Positions 59,108 to 64,000 of a stretch of DNA of 64,000 nucleotides are shown one piece after another. The stretch is from Golubevia sp. BC0850. Lineage: Eukaryota > Basidiomycota > Exobasidiomycetes > Golubeviales > Golubeviaceae. Location of the stretch: the NCBI GenBank assembly GCA_012976225.1, contig JAAVVG010000018.1, positions 310,001 through 374,000 on the forward strand. The letters run 5' to 3'. The notes below the pieces were generated by a model. It searched no databases, had not been told where the DNA came from, and saw only the letters and a program-made list of their open reading frames with translations. A program made the translations under genes and the position numbers. Within the stretch, counting starts at the first letter, position 1; each line of letters opens with the position of its first letter.

Positions 59108-61398
59108 TTTGACTTCTTGTGAATGTGTGCGAAAGGTGGGAGATCTTCGGCTGGATGAAAATCGAAACTTGGGCGAACAGCGAACGGCGAAGCGAACGTT
59201 GACATTTTGACACAGTGTGAAGCGAACGTTCACCAATTCACCTCGAATCGCTCCCTTCCTGAAACTTTTACTGAAAGTCTGAATATGAAAGTGTTATCAC
59301 AAGGTCTTGTGGTAGCCTTGCCGCACTGCCGCTGCAACTTGGAGCCTATCAAGCTAGATCACTGCCACTCTTTGTCGACCAGAAAGATTCAAGCCGGTAA
59401 AGAAGAATTATTGTACCATCCGATACGTTAAATGCTCAAAAAATAATCAGTAGATATAAATCAGGCGAGACAGGGGACCAGCAGGTTTGAAAGGGAGAAG
59501 GACCAGGTTGGCTGCTGGACTAGAGACACAAGTTCAGACGAGCAGATCTCGAGTGAGATGCGGATTTGAAAAACTCTTCGTGTTTAGATGAGATTTGAGA
59601 TCTGCACAAGAATGGACTTATCAAAGCTGAAGGTCGAAACAGGATGGGGATCAGAAAATCACTCTGCCTTTGCGCATGGCCAGTTCGTTAACTTCACATT
59701 TCAATGAGAAGTTGAGTAGTACTGTGTCCTTTGAAAGAATGTGTTGACCTTATCATTCGGCTTCAGGTCTTGAGCTGAATGGCTTCTAGCAGTCAGATGC
59801 AGAAAACTTTGTAGAGACCAACGTAGCCTCTTCTGATCTCTCGATGTCTCAACTCCGTGATTTCGAGACTTCCACTCGCAGCTGGAGGAACCGCATCTGC
59901 ATATCCAAGAGGTTTAAAAAGAGGCAAAAATGGACAAGCCGAAGCCTAAGTCGTTGTAAATTTAGGAAGAGGTTCAAGCAAGACGCCTTCACCCCTGATT
60001 TCCTCCCTAGCCCAGTTCTCCTTCTGACCCGAGCACACAAACTTCTAGAGAAGAAGTTCATCGAAGATTGTACTATACGAGCCTTAGAAGGGGAAGAAAA
60101 AAATTGGACAACTGGGGGGGGGGAGTAGAACTCTGACGAAAGTTGAGGACGTTAAGGTACTCCCCACACGGGACTCCCTCATTCCCTTCAATGTGTGGAC
60201 GCGGGCGATCGGGAAGCTTCTGCCATCTTTGACCTTGTGACCGAAATCTTAAACTACTTTATAACGGAATCATGTTCATTCTGGCTGCTTCCGGAAACGG
60301 GACCGTCGGACTTTAAATCTGGGGCGCAGCAGCTGGGAGTCCTCTGACTCTCTGAGCAAAAAAGCAAGGTCCACTTCGTTCAATGTGAATCTGCTAACGG
60401 AAGACAAGTCGATCTCCCTCCTTCTCTCACGTCGTCAAATAGATGTATCAAACTGGAGAGTGAGTGGCAGGGAATAGAAATAGCCATCTGCTGAGCAGAT
60501 CTGAACTCGAGGGTTCACACGGAGTAGCTCGTGTTCAGTTTAGAGGCGGGGTCGGCCTTCAGGTTTCAGATTCAAATATCCGGATCTTCAGAATTGTTTG
60601 AGATTCAGACTCGTGGAGAAGGAGGGGAAACTTCTGTTGAACTCCTTGGCGTACGAGAAGGTGGCAAAGACGGGCAAAAAAGGCATGAGAAACGGTCCCG
60701 AGAAGGATAGAGACGGGACGTAGCATGTACTACACTCCAGCCAACATTCTTTTATCATTTGATTCCGACATTCAATCGAGACCACGATGGATAGAGTGGG
60801 CGACGATCTTGTGGTGGATGGCCATAACTGGTTGTGTCTTCAGAGATCCGAGACAAGACGAACGAAAATGAAGCAAATGGGATACATAGAAGCAGCCCTG
60901 AAAATACATAGTGTTGAACGTCGATCCTTCGAACGGGGGAGCATTCTCGAAAGTGGGAGCAATGGGACGATTTGCACTTGAAAGCAAAACGACGCACAGA
61001 ACCGTCACATCGGGCCAGATCATCCAAGGAAAGAAGGAAACCTTACTTTGAGTTTCAAATAATCAACGGAATCTACAAAACGTGTTCCAGGTATGTTACT
61101 AGAATGCCTGCATGGTGATGTTAAGGTGTTGAAACTCCTACTCACGGGACACAAGCAGGCTACTGATTCAACTGAAAGAGCTCAGACTCATTTCCACTCT
61201 ACTCTATTACTCAGTAGATATATCATGGATGCATGCAGCCAGTAGAGTCCCGTTCTCGAGTCCCGTTCTCCTACTTAAGGAGGCCTCTCTCGACATCTGT
61301 TTCCTCTCTCCCTCATCTCCTCAAGTCTCTCTCAACTCTTTCTCATACTCTAACTTCCTCTTCTTTCTCAGCTACTAACTCTCTTAAACTCCTTCAAC
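59108..61398. other. 2.3 kb gene-poor stretch
   Basis: The longest gap in the window. Open frames are short, basic and lack splice or domain support. A G10 run is at 60114-60123. I found no tRNA or 5S rRNA box pattern. The part next to 59108 should hold the ribosomal protein promoter, and the part before 61398 the secreted-protein promoter. Confidence 0.5.
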
Positions 61399-62356
61399 AT
61401 GCAACTATCTGCTTCCATCCTGTAAGTGGACGAAAGGTGAATCGCGGCCTCGACTCTCAGACTCTGACCTCTTGTCCTCCCCTCTATCTCCTGTCAAAAG
61501 TGCTCTCTCCTTCGCCGCTGCTGCTGTCTCCGCTGCCTCAATCGAGAGCAGGGCTTCCAGCATCACCTGCTATCCAGCTTACAACACCACTGGTTTCTTG
61601 GGCTTCACCAACAACGACGATGAGGGCGAGGTCTTCAACATCTCTACCAAAGCTGGAATCAAGAAGAATGGAAACACTGTCTTGACCTCTCTCCTGGGAC
61701 CAAAGAAGGCCCCAGTCGATGGTCAAACCTGGATGTTCACTCCATGTGACTCAAGTGAGTAGCGGCGATAGCTTCTTTCGTAGTCCTTGGTCTCTGTTGC
61801 TGACGTACTTCGATCTTCTCCATCTTCTCTCCTTCTTCTCTCACCAGCCTACATGGCCTTCGCCAATTTTCCAGTCGCGGATTTCACCAACAGATTAGCT
61901 GCCCCAGCTGAAGAGATCAACAGCCTCCAGTTCGGTCTTCTCTCCTTGGAATCTTCAACTAAGCGCTGTCTTCAAACCAGCAGTGGTTCAGTCAAGACTG
62001 CTGATCAAGTTCTCGTTAACGGTATCTGCAGTTCTGCAGAGGACAAGAAGCTCATTCAGCAGTACGTCATCTACGACTCTGACAACAACGCAATCTACTT
62101 CAATCAAGGACGTTACCAAAAGAACCAATACCCTACCGGTAAGTCAGATCTGGACTGGAAGGAAAAGGCTTCTACTTGGAGAACCGACTTGATTTATGAC
62201 CTCATCTCATCTCATTCCACAGGGTTTGTCCTTTCATCTTCCAACTCCAAGGCTCTCAAGTTGGTCAACCAACAAAATGAGAACTACCTCACTCTAGCTC
62301 AACCAGTAGTCGCTGAAGACGACGGAGAAGAAGAAGTACAAGTCATCCAGGCTTAA
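61399..62356 (+). CDS. Secreted protein of unknown function
   Basis: Four exons (61399-61421, 61501-61754, 61848-62138, 62223-62356) join in frame to about 233 residues. The first exon plus the start of exon 2 form a signal peptide (MQLSASILLALSFAAAAVSA), then SIESRASSITCYPAY. The mature protein has an NNDDEGEVFNISTKAGI segment, a few cysteines (TPCDSS, KRCLQTSSG, NGICSS), and a C-terminal half with repeated short strands (QYVIYDSDNNAIYF, FVLSSSNSKALKLVNQQNEN). The spacing suggests beta-strand repeats, possibly a lectin-like trefoil, but this is a guess. The tail is acidic. No family was recognised. Confidence 0.75.
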
Positions 62357-62908
62357 GCGAGTAGCATTCCCCTTCACACTCTCTCACTCTCACTGCTTAT
62401 CTCTTTCTTCTAACTTTTTCATCTTGGCCTCCCTTTTATGTCTCTCTCACTGTCTCTCGGCGACTCGTTCTTACAGCTCTGCTTCTTTTTTATATCCGCT
62501 TTGTATCTTTTCTTATCCGAGCCGCTGTAAAGCGTAATCGACTCTTTTGATCTCTTTGCGTCTCCATTTCGACCTGATTCAAAGGGAGCTAGACCTCTTG
62601 TGGTCGAGAGTGATTAGTTTGAATCGACGAAGATCACGTTGTTATAGCGAATAATCGACGTTTTCGTGGATGCTCGCGCGCTCGGTACAAACAACCAACG
62701 ACGACAAGATTGCCCCATCACTGAGCGCAATAGTTTCTGCTTCTCCTTGAAATCAATAAAAACTTGAGATTGCAATCGAACGATGTTGTTGGTGACGAAG
62801 ACATGGAATAGCTGGCAGTGGACTGATGTATGATGATGAAATAGGTGACCGATAAAATACAGTATCTTCCTTTCCTCCCTTTCCTACCCTCCTTTTTTAC
62901 TCTTCCCA
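62357..62908. other. Intergenic, convergent 3' flanks
   Basis: About 550 bases. No gene seen. Confidence 0.5.
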
Positions 62909-64000
62909 CTACTTCAACGACCCCTTAGAGTAGGGATAGTACATGCTTGCAGTAGGTTTGTCTAGCCTTCCCAGTTCCAGATTGAAGTCGAAAGTCCCGT
63001 CCGATTGGATTGACTCGGCTGGAGAGTTTGGAGCTACTTCAAGGGAAGGACGAGGAGCCAGGTTGCTTGAGCACTCATTCGAACATGATGGCGAAGCTAG
63101 AGGAATGTATTCTGAGTAGTCTTTGCTGAAAGCGTTGGCTTGCGCTTGGTAGCTTGAATGTCGAGAGTTGGAAGCCGAAAGTTGATCGGGAGGAGTCTCG
63201 TTAGATTGAGAATCTTGTCTGACATCAGAATTGAGGTGGTCGTCTTGGTTGAAGGAATCGTTCTTGAGTCCCTGTTGAACGGAAGAGAAGTCATCGATTT
63301 GGAATTGAGGTTTTGCTCTGTGTCTGGCGTCTTCTGATTCAACTCCTCTGTGCTGTGGAGAGCTGCATGGCAGATTTGAAACAGTTGGATATGTTGATGC
63401 TGAAGGTGAAGTGCGATGGAAGGGTTTGGGTGAGAACGTAGGGATAATCGGGCTTCTTCCTTCAGCAGAGTCGGAGAAGGCATGAGTGCTTTGACTATAA
63501 GCACTTCCAACACTTAATCTGACCACGTTCTCAGAGAAGTTTTCGATTGAGGGTGCCTGGCGACGATGGGTAGGACCAGTGTCGCTGCTGCTGGCTGTTG
63601 ATTCCTTTCTGCTGATGCTGCGAAGGTTGGAGTTTGATCTTGAGAGTGTCTTCTGGTCGGAGTGACGTTGAAGAAGCATCCTAGATTCAGCTTCGTCCAG
63701 CTGCTGAATATAGTACTCTCGCGAGAAGTGATCTGGAGGCATGGACTCGACGGAGACAGAGGAATGGGGAGGTGTTGCTTTGGTTCTGCTCTGCAGACGA
63801 GGCTTCTGAACCTGATTCTCCTTGTCCATCTCTAGATTCTGAGATCTGGAACGGTCTGAAAGTCTTGACACTCTGCTATCTCCAAGTCCATACAGCTGAG
63901 ATTCACTTCTCGAACTTTTCAGAATGGGAGCGAGAGACCTAGTCGACTCTTCTTCTGCTAGTCCTTGAAGTTCAGGATGAGCGTAAGCTAGACGGCCCAG
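62909..64000 (-). CDS. Serine-rich protein of unknown function, 5' part beyond window
   Basis: One open frame runs from the window edge to the stop at 62909, giving 363 residues with no start inside the window that is clearly the true one. It is rich in Ser, Gln, Asn, Pro and Arg and probably disordered. Short notable stretches are RLAYAHPELQGLAEEESTRS at the edge, MPPDHFSREYYIQQLDEAES and the C-terminal FDFNLELGRLDKPTASMYYP. Many S/T-P and R-x-x-S sites suggest phosphorylation. I do not recognise a domain; the missing N-terminal part may hold one. Confidence 0.7.
   Translation of the reverse strand: MGRLAYAHPELQGLAEEESTRSLAPILKSSRSESQLYGLGDSRVSRLSDRSRSQNLEMDKENQVQKPRLQSRTKATPPHSSVSVESMPPDHFSREYYIQQLDEAESRMLLQRHSDQKTLSRSNSNLRSISRKESTASSSDTGPTHRRQAPSIENFSENVVRLSVGSAYSQSTHAFSDSAEGRSPIIPTFSPKPFHRTSPSASTYPTVSNLPCSSPQHRGVESEDARHRAKPQFQIDDFSSVQQGLKNDSFNQDDHLNSDVRQDSQSNETPPDQLSASNSRHSSYQAQANAFSKDYSEYIPLASPSCSNECSSNLAPRPSLEVAPNSPAESIQSDGTFDFNLELGRLDKPTASMYYPYSKGSLK

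Noticed and set aside
59844-60128. Basic open frame of about 95 residues in the gene-poor stretch.
   Set aside because: No splice or domain support, composition unlike neighbouring genes, and it ends in a G10 run.
1-64000. Search for retroelement, virus-derived, DNA transposon or CRISPR signals.
   Set aside because: No long terminal repeats, terminal inverted repeats with target duplications, reverse-transcriptase, integrase, capsid or transposase motifs, or spaced repeat arrays were seen.

Overview
The window looks like nuclear DNA of a filamentous or dimorphic fungus, almost certainly a basidiomycete. It has dense eukaryotic genes with many short introns (mostly 50-120 bases, GT(G/A)AG donors, T/C-rich tracts before CAG or TAG), mid-range GC, and fungal-only families: a DASH kinetochore subunit, a Zn2Cys6 regulator with a fungal transcription-factor domain, a Pkr1-type V-ATPase assembly factor, and a secreted glycoprotein family common in basidiomycetes. 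I cannot name the species; a yeast-like lineage such as Pucciniomycotina is possible but not shown. Exon boundaries were derived by hand from splice signals. For most large genes the exon lengths sum to an exact open frame, and those models are strong.

Layout. 1-4.1 kb: copy A of a four-member secreted-protein family (minus), ERG8 (minus), DAD3 (plus). 4.7-11.4 kb: vacuolar alpha-mannosidase AMS1 (plus), an RNase P protein-like gene (minus), PKR1 (plus). 11.9-17.3 kb: a small GPI-type protein, an F-box gene with one apparent frameshift, and a poorly resolved gene or gene relic. 17.9-25.3 kb: a WW-domain protein, a doubtful small ORF, and CPA2 (carbamoyl-phosphate synthase large chain with a mitochondrial-type presequence). 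26.0-35.5 kb: copy B, nuclear cap-binding protein CBP80, a low-complexity protein with an SS18-like motif, copy C. 36.4-48.7 kb: a GPI-anchored glycoprotein, an HMG-box protein, a PNUTS-like PP1-targeting protein, copy D, a WrbA/Pst2-type flavodoxin-like quinone reductase. 49.3-64 kb: a Sir2 deacetylase, a Zn2Cys6 regulator, ribosomal protein uL2, a 2.3 kb gene-poor stretch, an unknown secreted protein, and a serine-rich protein cut by the window edge.

Most genes are unrelated housekeeping genes. The unusual element is the dispersed family of ~129-residue secreted proteins with four copies (A, B, C, D) in alternating orientation. B and D are about 99% identical over 921 bases without an indel. 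A matches them only in promoter and exon 1. C matches them only in the 5' leader and gene body, while its promoter has lost the TATA box and the paired CCAAT boxes. This patchwork is best explained by recent gene conversion or unequal exchange between copies. I recognised no retroelement, virus-derived element, DNA transposon, tRNA, rRNA or CRISPR array.
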